Source: Odiellus spinosus
Lineage: Eukaryota; Arthropoda; Arachnida; Opiliones; Phalangiidae
Assembly (NCBI GenBank): GCA_963920705.1
Contig: OY987227.1
Span: 12,193,602 to 12,257,601 of the forward strand
Length of the DNA stretch: 64,000 nucleotides
Reading direction: 5' to 3'
The position numbers and the translations under genes are program-made. A model generated the notes under the pieces. The model did not search any database. It had not been told where the DNA came from and worked only from the letters and a program-made list of their open reading frames with translations. The stretch's first letter is position 1. Every line of letters starts with the position of its first letter. Positions 32,229 through 42,731 of the stretch are shown here, one piece after another.

Positions 32229-32262
32229 GATGGTTGAAGATTTAACTCCCCAGGTCCTAATT

Positions 32263-32860
32263 AGTTCAAATTTGTGTCAATAAGAAGCTTAGAATTTAGA
32301 TTGTGTGTCAATACAGACCCATAATTCAATTTGTGTGTCAATAGGGACCCATAATTCCATTTGTGTGTCAATAAGGACCCATAATTCCGTTTGTGTGTCA
32401 ATAGGGACCCATAATTCCATTTGTGTGTCATTAGGGACCCATAATTCGATTTGTGTGTCAATAAGGACCCATAATTCGATTTGTGTGTCATTAGGGACCC
32501 ATAATTCGATTTGTGTGTCAATAAGTAGCCATAATTCGATTTGTGTGTCAATAAGAACCCATAATTCGATTTGTGTGTCAATAAGAAGCTTACAATTTAG
32601 ATTGTGTGTCAATACGGACCCGTAATTCGATTTTTGTGTCAATAAGGACCCGTAATTCGATTTGTGTGTCATTAGGGACCCATAATTCGATTTGTGTGTC
32701 AATAAGTACCCATAATTCGATTTGTGTGTCAATAAGAACCCATAATTCGATTTGTGTGTCAATAAGAACCCATAATTCGATTTGTGTGTCAATAGGGACC
32801 CATAATTCGATTTGTGTGTCAATAAGTACCCATTATTCGATTTGTGTGTCAATAAGAAGC
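32263..32860. repeat. 30-bp tandem array, about 20 units
   Basis: Units have the form ATAAGGACCCATAATTCGAT followed by TTGTGTGTCA, with variants GGGACCC, GAACCC, GTACCC and GAAGC. Two units near 32281 and 32581 are a 31-base variant with GAAGCTTACAATTTAG. Because 30 is a multiple of three, long spurious open frames run through it on both strands. The array resumes at 33918 after an inserted element. Confidence 0.95.
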
Positions 32861-33917
32861 CATAGATATCGTATATATAACTGGCTAGATACCGTATTAA
32901 ATCGAGGGAAAATACGGGTGGTATAGATAGCAGACTACGGCTATGGAGACCTACAATGCTGGGGAAAAATCAGATCAGCGCCATCTATACCCGAAAATGG
33001 AAAGCTCAAAATGCGAGAAGTTTAATTTTCCCGCTTCGGCCAGAAAATGTTTTTTTTTTTTTTTTTAATATTATTCGAAAGAAGAGAATGAAATCGGCTC
33101 AAAACGTGTTAAAAAAGTTGTTTTTTACATGATCCATCAATTTTTAAAAGGTAAATATAACATATATATTATTTAAATCAATAAATATAATTTGGTTCGC
33201 TAACCCTTGGGCTTCTCTATAATGGAATTTCAGTTTAACTCTGCTTACAATTACGATACAAGTTCTAGAACTGACTACAAGACGAGCAAAATGGGTGAAT
33301 ATTTTGACTTTGCATGACAAGGGAAGCGTAATCCTTTTCAAATAGATTCAATGTTGAAGAATAAAGTTTGAATTACCCGCGGAATAAAAAATATTTGCTT
33401 TACCGCCATCCACCATCAAGAGAGGGAAACTATTTTTGTTATTGTAACTTATGTCGTCTGAATCCAAGGTTGGCTGAATCAACAGCCTCAATCCATTTGG
33501 CATGTAATTCCGGGTTGGATATGGGAAATCTATAAATTTGCATGATATTAGTTATTAATTTACTTAATTCTTGAGTAGTTTTGTTCATACATGTGAAAAG
33601 ATATTTCTTTTCTAGTGGTTGACTTATTACGGCAATGTGAAAACGAACAGGTTTTAACCATTTTGTATTAAAAAAAAACACTTGCTTCAAAAATAGCCGA
33701 GCTTTATTTCTTATAGTTTCTTTACAAAAGAAACAAAAATTCCCGCGGGTTTTTGAAAAAGCACTTAATTAGAGGTTCCAGGTATCTAATATAGATGGCG
33801 TTGTTCAGATTTTTCCCCAGATAATAGCCGTCGTCTGCTATTTGTCCCCTCCGCGTTTTACTCCTCGGGCCTAACCCAGGGAAATGTATCTAGCCAGTTA
33901 TATATACGATATCTATG
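32861..33917. mobile_element. 1,057-bp P-like element with 32-bp TIR and 8-bp target duplication
   Basis: Perfect inverted termini of 32 bases begin CATAGATATCGTATATATAA at both ends. Further inward, TAGCAGAC-ACGGCTAT and CTGGGGAAAAATC blocks also pair in inverted order within about 130 bases. The flanks are TAAGAAGC on both sides (32853-32860 and 33918-33925), a perfect 8-bp target duplication. The 31-32-bp TIR and 8-bp duplication fit P elements. An internal minus-strand frame (33439-33690) contains a THAP-like segment. The element is too short to encode a full transposase, so it is non-autonomous or deleted. Confidence 0.88.
33439..33690 (-). pseudogene. THAP-domain fragment inside the 1,057-bp element
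   Basis: The 83-codon frame contains YRFPISNPELHAKWIEAVDS, which matches the central FP...KW block of THAP zinc fingers, preceded by a less typical sequence. The first cysteine pair and the final C-x2-H are not evident. It is probably a remnant of the transposase of the parental P-like element. The frame has no supported splice partners. Confidence 0.5.
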
Positions 33918-34118
33918 TAAGAAGCTTACAATTTAAATTGTGTATAAATAAGAAGTTTATAATTTAAATGGTGGGCCAATTAGAAGTTTATAATTTAAAT
34001 GGTGGGCCAATTAGAAGTTTACAGTTTAAATTGTGGGCCAATTAGAAGTTTACAGTTTAAATTGTGGGCCAATTAGAAGTTTACAGTTTAAATTGTGCGT
34101 CAATAACGAGCTAAAAAA
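33918..34118. repeat. 31-bp tandem array, six units, continuation of the split array
   Basis: Units are TAGAAGTTTATAATTTAAAT plus GGTGGGCCAAT or TTGTGGGCCAAT. The first unit (TAAGAAGCTTACAATTTAAA) is the variant also found inside 32263-32860, so the 1,057-bp element split one array. Units on this side have drifted to GGGCCAAT instead of GTGTCAAT. Confidence 0.9.
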
Positions 34119-34149
34119 AATTTAAATTATAATTGGTCCTCAGAGATCA

Positions 34150-34290
34150 CGTGATTGTGTGCCAATAGTCTCAGGCCTATAGGCACACAGATGTGTGGCA
34201 GCAGGTAAATGACTATTGCCACACTTTGAGAGTGTGTCAATAGTCAAGGGGCTATTGCTACATTTTGTGTGTCAATAGCCACAGCCTAAA
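34150..34290. repeat. Second palindromic TGTGTCAATAGTC block
   Basis: At least five copies of TGTGTCAATAG or the variants GTGCCAATAG and CTATTGCCACAC occur in alternating orientation, as at 26126-26270. TGACTATTGCCACAC and GTGTGTCAATAGTCA pair as an imperfect hairpin at 34212-34253. Confidence 0.75.
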
Positions 34291-34293
34291 ACA

Positions 34294-34581
34294 AATAGTC
34301 CTGGTCGATTTCCAAAACCGGAAGTCTAGAGAACCTCGCGAAAATTTTGGCGGGGAAAACTTTTTGTCACGTGATCGTCCGCCATCTTTTTGTAGCGTGA
34401 AAATAGCTACAGACTAGCCAACGCCTCCTATACTTTATCATATAGGAAGCGTTGGACTAACATCTGGAATTTGGTTTGTGGGAAATAAAATTAGAAATAG
34501 TCTGGCAGCCTGTTACTACAAAAAGATGGCGGCGCGGCTATGAGACAAGGGCCCATTTCCGGCAAATCGACCAGGACTATT
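34294..34581. mobile_element. 288-bp palindromic MITE
   Basis: The ends are AATAGTCCTGGTCGATTT and its reverse complement. Inner inverted pairs are CCGCCATCTTTTTGTAG with CTACAAAAAGATGGCGG and a central hairpin CCAACGC-TCCTATA with TATAGGAAGCGTTGG. It carries CACGTGA near 34368 and two GCCATCTT (YY1-like) sites. It ends at the edge of a dispersed-repeat copy, into which it appears to have inserted. Confidence 0.85.
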
Positions 34582-34690
34582 GTACAGTCAAAGCTAGGCT
34601 GCGTGCGTAAGGGAAGAGCATTTTAAAGGGGCAAGTTTCAGAGCAGATAAGGCCTTTAATGGGGCATCTGCTGTAGAAAAAGGCTCTGGA
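34582..34690. repeat. Dispersed repeat family copy
   Basis: TACAGTCAAAGCTAGGCTGC through GGCAAGTTTCAGAGCAGATA matches 25561-25639 almost base for base, which indicates recent spread or a duplication flanking the P-like element. Confidence 0.8.
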
Positions 34691-35384
34691 AAGACTAAAT
34701 TTAAATCATCATCAGTATAATTGCAATAAATTGCACTCTTTTTTTCAACAGTTCTTTGTTCTAAAAAAAACTTTCACCTTTAATGCTTAACTTTTTTTAA
34801 AAAAGAACGGAACAATGTCTAGATTAACTGAACGGGTAATTAGTTGCTAACAACTTTTTGAAGTTAACTATTCAACAACAAAAAAGGGTAATTTATAAAA
34901 TAATTCAAAAACAAAAAAATAAGGCCACTCTTACCAACCGGGCCTGTAATAAATAGTAAAGATCATATTCCCGTGTTAAATCTTTCGTTTTCAAGAGTGA
35001 ATCCATCTTCTCTTGGTAATTTGGCTAGGTTTGAATAGGTCTTGTTTTTACACTTTTGTTTTAAATAACGGGAATCGGTAAAATATAAATTTGAACACAC
35101 TTTTTTCCGCTTTAAACGATCATAAAAACGAAAAGCTAACCATTTTCATAAAAATTCATCTAAATTAGCTTTAAAGGAATGTAATTAAAATCTAAACGTG
35201 CAATCTAAAACTGGCGCGAAAGGACTCCAAGATTTCTGTTCCTCCTCTGAAGTCCGAACGGATTTTTGAACTACTTTTGTGACGTCATAGTCACATGACT
35301 TCTCTTAACCTCGCCGAAATGGGGTACTTGCCTGTAGTATATATGGACCATAAAACTCACCCTTTGTTAAAGGAACTATCTGCG
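34691..35384. other. No gene recognised
   Basis: AT-rich sequence with long A and T runs. Nothing coding or repeated is recognised. Confidence 0.5.
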
Positions 35385-35545
35385 TTTTATAAAGCTCCTT
35401 TAAAGTCGTCTTTTTTCCTTGCTTAGCAGACGACGTTGGTCATCATAAATTGTACAGTCAAACCTATTCTGTGTGCATAAGGAAAGATAATTGTCAATTG
35501 ACAAATTCTAGAGCAGATATGGCCTTTAAAGAAGGATGGCATAAA
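35385..35545. repeat. Dispersed repeat family copy, diverged
   Basis: It has CTTAGCAGACGACGTTGG, TGTACAGTCAAACC and GAGCAGATATGGCCTTTAAA in the same order as the other plus-orientation copies, about 340 bases upstream of the BAG2 start. Confidence 0.7.
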
Positions 35546-35887
35546 ATAAATTACACTCAACCTTTCACGGTAAATTAATTATACGCATTCCCAAATACAA
35601 TAATAAGACTAATTAAAAAAAATCTGGGTAAAAATATTTGAGGCTTATAATCCTCATATGGTGGACCAATCCACGGTAGATGTACCGAGAGAGAAATTTA
35701 AAAAAAGCTAAACATTTCACTGGCAAAGAGGCTGGGCTGTAAAGAAATAAGGATTTTTCTCGAACATCCCGACTACTTTTTTCTTTTCTTTTTCTCCGCA
35801 CCTCAGCTGAGTACTAATTTTAGCCTCGAACATCTCGGAAGAGGAGAGTGTGTGTATTTTCAAAGCGCATGCATTCCAAAGAATAAA

Positions 35888-36446
35888 ATGGCTTCTTCGG
35901 ACCCTAGAAAATATCAGCAACAACCAGCCACGATTCGAAGGATCTATACGAGGGTAAGGGTCAACTTAAACTGCTCTCAAACTTCCTCTATCATCTTTTC
36001 TATACTTTACTTCCCAGCCTCCAACATCCCCAATGTTTATTTCCGTTAAATGTCAGTCTATCCGTTTTTTTACAGTCACAACGCTTGTAGTAGGAACTTC
36101 ACTAGGAAGGGGGTGGTTGATGATTTCGACAACCTTATTGCATAGATAACGGGCCATTTGCTTTAGTGTGTTTTTTCATCGAACTTATAATTGATTATTT
36201 ATAGGCTAGGCTATTGGCCCTTTTCCATTTATTTTAAACGACGTAGTAAGTTTCCGAGCATAATTTAGTTTTTACTTCCTAATATTGAGTATACAAATAG
36301 GCCTACTTTGTTTTGAAATGGGTGCGGCAAAGACGATAAACGTTCATAATGCATCCTGGAACTTCCTATCAAGATAGGAGTTACAATTATTTCTCTCCTG
36401 ATTGAATTAAATAATCCTTACGTAATTAGTGTAAGAATTTAAAGCA

Positions 36447-36488
<42 letters not shown>

Positions 36489-38151
36489 GGCCTCGCTAGT
36501 TCGTCCTTGCTATTATATGGGATATTCAAATTTATCTTTAAAAAAATATATACATATATATATATTATTATTATATATATATTATATATATATATATTAT
36601 TACAAATTATATAATAGATCTATGAAAGATGAAGTAGGAAATAATTATGATGGTTGAGGAAGTATGCCTATGAGGAAAAGGGCCCCTTTTCCGTTTCTAA
36701 ATCTTATCAGAAGCGGATAGAAACAATAGTTTCCATCCGCTTCTCATCCAGAAACCAACGTCCACTTTATTTAAATCATTAGTAATTTTCGCTAATTATA
36801 CTTAGTTATTGAAATAGGGCAGGATTTCCACAAAATTAATAGATATTTAGAAAATATTAATATTAAAATGGGCCTACTAAAACTGAACAGTGTTGGAGGG
36901 GAGATTTCAACTTTTAGCGCCAAATATGACATTTCCCCACGCTTTTATCTTTTACCCACCCCCTTTTTATAGGTTTCTAGCGAAACTGTTCGAAGAATGG
37001 ACTCGCCCGATCTGCAAAGCCGGGAAATCACACCAGTAAATCATCCTCATGGAGTTACGCGGTGTCAAAGGCTGACGTTCGGAACGAGAAATCATGAAAT
37101 TTCCATGACTTTTAATGGGAATATAATGGCTGAAAATTCAAAAATAATTGTAAAATTTCCTCGCGTTTCGGATCGAATCGTCGAAATGCTTGATCACATC
37201 GAAAAAAGGGTGGAAATTCTGAGAGAAACGGCTTATGCAATGGAACAAGAGAAAGAAGCCCTACTTTCCATGATCCACACGATTCAAAATAACAAGGATT
37301 TACACGAAATTAGACAAGGTAAGCCTTGTCCTTTTAATCCTAAACCTGGTCATCTGCTCGGGGACGAGGGGGAGGGTCTCGGGGCCCGTAACTTCAGCTA
37401 CCTGTGAATGTACTAAGTGAAGATAACATATAGGGAAGTGGCAGCACTTGCCTTTGCCAGTATTAATTCGAATATTGAATAATACTGTGAAACTATTCTA
37501 TAACCGTGACTGACGGCATTACCATAAAAGGTTACGAAAATTGTTAATTGCTTAGCCCTCGTGATTGATATGGAAGAATAGTGCCAGAGTATAAATTTGA
37601 TTAAAAATAAACCATAATAGGAGAATACTGAGATTAGATAATTAAATAACTTTACCAGCAAAATGCCCACTTGCACTTGAAAACCCATCCTTAGAAGGGT
37701 GTGGTGTTTCTTTAAATATAAATTCCCACTCAAATTTAAAAATGAAAAAAAAAGGACCTTGAAAAAATATTGAAGTTAAATCATTTTTAAATTTTTAGAT
37801 GAAAAAGAAGAAATTGAATTGACTGCGGATCGTTTAATTAGGCGAACTTTAACAGTGGATGTGGCTGTAACTACGCCTCGTAATGAATTACAAGAGCGAG
37901 CACTTGAAAAAGTGACTCGATATTTGGATAGCGTTTTGGATAAAGCGAAAAACGATCTCGATTCTGCAAAACTAATGTGTCAAACGTATCTCAATTGTTG
38001 TCTGCCAGACTATCAAGGTCCCATAGACCAAAAATTTCAAGCGTGTCTTATAGAATGCACGGCGGATGATCAGAAAAAAACTAGGAAACGATTAGAATCA
38101 ATTTTGACGACTATTAAACACGCGGAACATCAAAGTGCGCAGCAAACTTGA
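35888..38151 (+). CDS. BAG2: BAG family molecular chaperone regulator 2
   Basis: This is an Hsp70/Hsc70 nucleotide-exchange co-chaperone that also inhibits the CHIP ubiquitin ligase. Three exons, 35888-35953, 36973-37318 and 37799-38151, join in frame. The protein starts MASSDPRKYQQQPATIRRIY. The coiled-coil segment RIVEMLDHIEKRVEILRETA then AMEQEKEALLSMIHTIQNNK matches BAG2. The C-terminal brain-BAG domain has ADRLIRRTLTVDVAVTTPRN, CLPDYQGPIDQKFQACLIEC and DDQKKTRKRLESIL. The N-terminal ~70 residues are longer and less conserved than in vertebrate BAG2. Intron 1 (about 1 kb) contains a 37-base A run and a TA microsatellite. Confidence 0.93.
36450..36486 (+). repeat. A37 homopolymer in BAG2 intron 1
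   Basis: Thirty-seven consecutive A residues, followed at about 36543-36605 by a TA-rich microsatellite. This could be the poly-A tail of a retroposed sequence, but no upstream target duplication or element body was recognised. Confidence 0.95.
36700..36746. repeat. Short hairpin in BAG2 intron 1
   Basis: AGAAGCGGATAGAAAC and GTTTCCATCCGCTTCT pair around a few bases, giving a roughly 16-bp imperfect stem. Confidence 0.7.
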
Positions 38152-40797
38152 TCCAAAATTCTATTGAATAAAAATTTAAATTGCCTAAATTCGCGGGAAC
38201 ATTTTAATTTTAAAAATTAATATATTCTTTAAATTTCTAGTTGAAATGTGTCGCAACTATTGTACTTAAAACTATGTTACTTAAAATTCGCAGCTTTTTA
38301 AAGATTAAAATTCAGTTTTTCATTAGATTTTTAATTGTGGGTTCACTAAAAAATCAGTATTACTATGCCTTTTTCCCCTAAAAGTGGTGTTAAGTTTTCC
38401 ACTTTTTAAATGATTTTAGATCTAAGTGCCTTGTAAATAATGGCATATTTATTTCTCTATTTCCCACCCCCCTATAATTTCGTTTTAAATTAAAAGATAC
38501 TTTTTCTTTTGTAAATTAAACTCAAAATGTGTACATTTCAAAGGTTTTTGAGAGTGGTTGGATCAAGACTGATCTCTGTATAATGTTACTAATTTTATAA
38601 TAAAATTTGACTAACGTTAAATACGATTATTTTCATTTAAATAAATGTTTCTGAGAACCATATATACTTTGAGAACTATTCCTCTGAGTGCTGGTTCTTT
38701 TGAAAAATACAACAAACCCTTAGTCTTTTTAACTGGCCCATAAGAAAATGCCTCTTTTTAACAAGGGTGGTCTTCTAAATCAAATCAATTTCACTGAATA
38801 CCAACCATTATGATTAATTCTCGATATTATTTTAAGATTACTTGAAAGTTAAAACCCCCCTGTCTATTTGACCTATTCTCATTATATATCTGGTCAACTG
38901 TCGTCAAATATTCGACCAATTCTCGTCTCGATAATTATTCAACCATTTCACCAAAAAGCCAAACATTGTTAGTTAAAATCGTCAATTCTATCTCCCTTTA
39001 AAACCATGTACACCCATCCACTTTCTTTCATTTCCCAGCAAAGATAAAGGTCGCTTTAAATTCATATTTGGGATTTATTTTTTATTTACTCCACGTTTGT
39101 AAATACAACATTGATAAGGACGGATGTGTTGGCTCTCAAGATAAATTTGTTCTCATAGTTTTGAGCCCTCTAAGTTTTTTTTAAACCAATCAAAATTGGT
39201 TCAAAAACATTCTTATACATCTCTATTTTGATATAAGTAATTTACAGAGACAAAAACCTTTCTATTCTGTCTTTTCGGTAAATGTTTTTGAGTTGAGGAG
39301 AATTGAGACTTTTTTTTTTAAGTTGCACTTTCTACTTTTGGATTTTTTTTTGAGTATATCATTTCGCTTTAAATTATGTAGGTTTCGTAAATCACAAAAA
39401 TACGTGCAAACTGAATTTAATTGCTATATTTTTAATCCTTTTGAGCATTGAATCCGAGATCATAAAAAAAAAAGGTTTTTGTTGCTTAAAATGTTTTTCC
39501 AATATCCTACCAAATAAGTTACTGACCTTGCATGAAAAAAAATGTGTACATTACCATAAATACCAGTATATATGTACAACAAAATAAAATTTTAAATACT
39601 TAAAAAATAATTCATCAAATACTCTTAAATTTTAAGAACCACATATATTATTCAAAATATATCGCTAAATTGGAAATTATTTGAGGATACCGGTACCTTT
39701 TTTCTTTTGGAGGGATTTTATATTAGTTAGAAATATAGTCTTTGACTAATTAATAAAAATCTCACCATCTAATAGTTTAAAGAACTAAAACTAGTGAAAG
39801 AATGTGTTTTTCAGTCGCATGAATCCCACATTTAATTATGTTTTGCTACCCAAATCATGTTTTAATCAATACCTATGTGACGAAATTGATAAATCAAATC
39901 AAACCTGATATTATTTTTGTATAGAGTTTTAAGGTGGAAATTAAAATTTCTGTGCCAAAATCTCATATGTTAGTAAATATTTGTTATTTTGAAGCAAAAT
40001 CTTGATATCAGTTTCGCGTTTGTAAAAAACTATTCTGAAAAGGTCCGAGAAGATTTTAAGAGGTGTCCTTAAGACTTTGAATAGACTTAAGTTCCTACTT
40101 AAGGATATTTTTGTCCAGTTTGGATTCAAACTACTAAAAATTCTTAATTTCTTCTTTCGTAAAATGAAAATCTATCACCGGTGCATTTAGTAATAACCAG
40201 ACAGAAGCCTTTTAAAAATTTAAAACCCGAATGCTTCATCAAAATATTAATAATCTCAAATTATATATGTAAAAAATTAAAAACCATCTATACTGGTATA
40301 CTGGTATTAAAAAGAAAAACTCGGTAGTGTACCTCTATCTACTTTCGCAGTTAAGCCGATATTTCACCAAGGTTTTAACTTTTAACAACAATATTTGATT
40401 GTAACGTTGAATATTAATGTTAAAACGTTAGGAAAAATAGCTGATAAAACGTGAATTCATTTTAAAAATCGTAAAAAATTACTAAAAATATATATATCGC
40501 AGCGTGGCAGGATAATTTTTCAAAAGATAATGGCACTTGCTTGTTTCAAAAAATAAGATTTTGTCGCTGAAGAGCATTATTAGGTTTGTAGAGTAATATT
40601 GGACGGATAATTACTTTTGTAAAAACTATTCTCAGTATTTCGCAAAACTTTTCTAAACTACTTATTCGTGCGTTAAATGCTCGTGCCATTTAAATTTTCT
40701 CGAGTTTCGAGGACAGGGGAGATAGAGTTACGGTCCTTAAGGATTTTCTGGCAATTTTAAAGGTTAAATACCGTATAAGGGGGAAGGAGAAATTATT
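38152..40797. other. Intergenic, convergent BAG2 and RAB23 3' flanks
   Basis: About 2.6 kb of AT-rich sequence between two convergent stop codons. It holds the 3' UTRs, many A and T runs and AATAAA words near 38160 and 38600. No coding, RNA or repeat feature is recognised. Confidence 0.55.
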
Positions 40798-42731
40798 CTA
40801 AAGTAGGCTGCAGCTTTTCTTTAAAAGCTTTTTGCCGCTTTTGGTTCGACTACTCTGATGATGTAGAGAGATGGTACCATTTAGAGGTTTAGCGCCGCGA
40901 CTAGCAAACTGCTGATTTTTGTTAGAATTTCCACTTAGGAAATCTATAAATAAACGTGAAACCAGATTTATAAGATTTTGTTTCGTCATTTACGGAGTTT
41001 CTGGTTGAAAATAATAATAAAAAAAAATCTTACGATTCTCAATTGTAGGGGACGTTTTTTCTGTCGGTATGTCTATCACGTCATTCATTTGCTGCAGATA
41101 TTTGGTCGATAAATGCCGGAATACTGTTTAAGTATGGGAATGATTGTTTGATCTTAGTAATAGCAATGGATAAATAATAATCTTTTAGTCCAAATCTCGT
41201 GAAATGTTTAGTTAATTCTACCAGGGTTCGCATAAGATTTCGAAAATGAATTTCCCTGCATATTTTTACAATAAAGATACAAGAATAGGATCTTTCAAAG
41301 ACAAAACAATGTTTGAAATATATATAAATATCGGTTGAAAATAAACTATAGTGAGAGCTCAGTTTTAAGGTGCTATAAAATCGGGCCTGTTTGGGTTTAA
41401 AAGACATCTGCTCTGAAATTTGCCTCTTTAAAATGCTCTTCCATTATGCACACAACCTAGCTTTGACTGTAAAATTTGCTATGATAAACGTCGTCGACTA
41501 ATATAGAAGAGAAGTGAGAAGACGACTTTAAAGGGGTTCTAAAAATCGCATATAGTCACTTTAAGAGTGAATTTTTTTATTGCATAAATTTCCTTGATTT
41601 CCCTAATTATGATTTTCCCTGATATTTCCATAACTTTTCTCTGATATGTCCAGGTTTTCTGTTTTCCATATTTGTACGAACCCTGAATATGGATATTTGA
41701 CTGAGTTAATTTTTTGGTACAATTATGAAGATTTAGATCCCAAAATTTAATAAAGATGTTCTTGAACTTAATTTTTGCTAATTATAAAGCAGTTTATTTC
41801 ATAACATTCTATCAAAACTCAAAAGCTAATCTTTCACGAGACTTGTCCTTTTTTCAAACATTTCATGCGTACCATCGCTAACATTCAAATCCTCTTTGAC
41901 CGAAGTTCTATAAAACCTTAATTTCAATTTCCTAGCCAAATCCTCGGCTTCATCTCTAAGAGAAAAAAAAAAACGTGTGTCTATTACGTAGACACTTAAA
42001 GCTTCGTAATAATTTGAGAGAAGCCAGGACTAACCTATGAACGCAAGCTTGATCAACAAGATCTATCTTATTTTGAACGAGTACAGTTGGCACAGTGCCA
42101 CATTCATTTTCAACCTTATAACAATAGAAGAAAACAAAAGGCTTGAGGATCTAGATCTTTAAAAGAAACATTCCACAAAGGCTCCTTCTTAATTCTTTAC
42201 CTTTTTTTTCCAACTTTCAATTGCCAGGAAAGAATCCCTGTCAACCGTTGAAAATACCAAAACACAGGCTTGCGCCCCTAAATTACGTAAAATCATACAT
42301 AAGACAATGTTGCACTATAAAACCCTAACCATCAATAATAAAAGAGTGTTATCACCTCGATAATATGCTTTCGTAATAGCGTCAAATTCTTCCTGGCCAG
42401 CAGTGTCCCATAACATTAACCTAACATCCTCGCCATTAACTCTGAACAGGATAGAAGTTCATTTTAATACAAAGGGTAAATCAATGAAAGAGAAAGAAAA
42501 AATGTATTAACTCAATCTGCCTTTCAAGGAAATCAACACCTATAGTTTTCTTATATTCCTGAGTGAATATTCCTTTACAGTAACGTTGGATCATACTAGA
42601 TTTTCCTACAGCTCCATTACCCACCACAACCACCTAAAATTTATATCATAAACATAAATTTTCTAGAAACAAACTGGAACATCAAAAGAATACAATACCT
42701 TAATGGCAGTTTCAAAATCTTCCTCACGCAT
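40798..42731 (-). CDS. RAB23: Ras-related small GTPase Rab23
   Basis: Rab23 is a membrane GTPase involved in ciliary and Hedgehog-related trafficking in animals. The start MREEDFETAIK joins VVVVGNGAVGKSSMIQRYCK (P-loop) and TIGVDFL, then LMLWDTAGQEEFD (switch II, G3), VQNKIDLVDQACVHR (G4) and RTSVKEDLNVSD (G5 region). After the donor at 41873 the next exon is 41034-41123 (VFRHLSTKYLQQMNDVIDIP), and the last exon is 40798-40943, ending RTKSGKKLLKKSCSLL. Phases agree at both junctions. The terminal CSLL after a polybasic stretch is a CAAX-type prenylation motif; the final Leu predicts geranylgeranylation. The ~750-base intron between 41123 and 41873 holds an inverted copy of the dispersed repeat. 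Reading through the 41873 donor would give a short alternative tail without the CAAX box. Confidence 0.93.
41400..41560. repeat. Dispersed repeat family copy in RAB23 intron, inverted
   Basis: In reverse complement this shows GACGACTTTAAAG, CAAAGCTAGG, GGAAGAGCATTTTAAAG and GAGCAGATG in the same order as 25561-25640. It shows that the family is not confined to the transposon nest. Confidence 0.75.

Larger units (their letters stand above)
26980..32260. mobile_element. P-element/THAP9-like DNA transposon with two genes
   Basis: The ends carry matching inverted repeats: AGGACCTGGGGAGTT at 26982-26996 and its reverse complement at 32244-32258, with weaker matching a few bases further out. A second, 33-bp perfect subterminal inverted pair lies at 27033-27065 and 32015-32047 (CATGGACTCTAAATCTATAA...). 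Between them are a plus-strand THAP/P-type transposase (27317-29530) and a convergent minus-strand gene (30161-31944). The right end has been enlarged by a foldback element (32055-32228). No 8-bp target duplication was found, so the exact outer limits are uncertain or the flanks have diverged. P elements normally have 31-bp terminal repeats and one gene. Confidence 0.75.

Noticed and set aside
32261-32926. Several 106-187 codon open frames on both strands (THNSICVSI and THKSNYGSL repeats)
   Set aside because: They are translations of the 30-bp tandem array; 30 is a multiple of three, so all frames stay open together. No start context, splice site or homology.
32263-34118. CRISPR-like array
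   Set aside because: Units are contiguous 30-31 bp tandem repeats without unique spacers, in an animal genome.
36450-36486. Processed pseudogene suggested by the A37 run
   Set aside because: No gene-like sequence or target duplication was found upstream of the run; left as a homopolymer.
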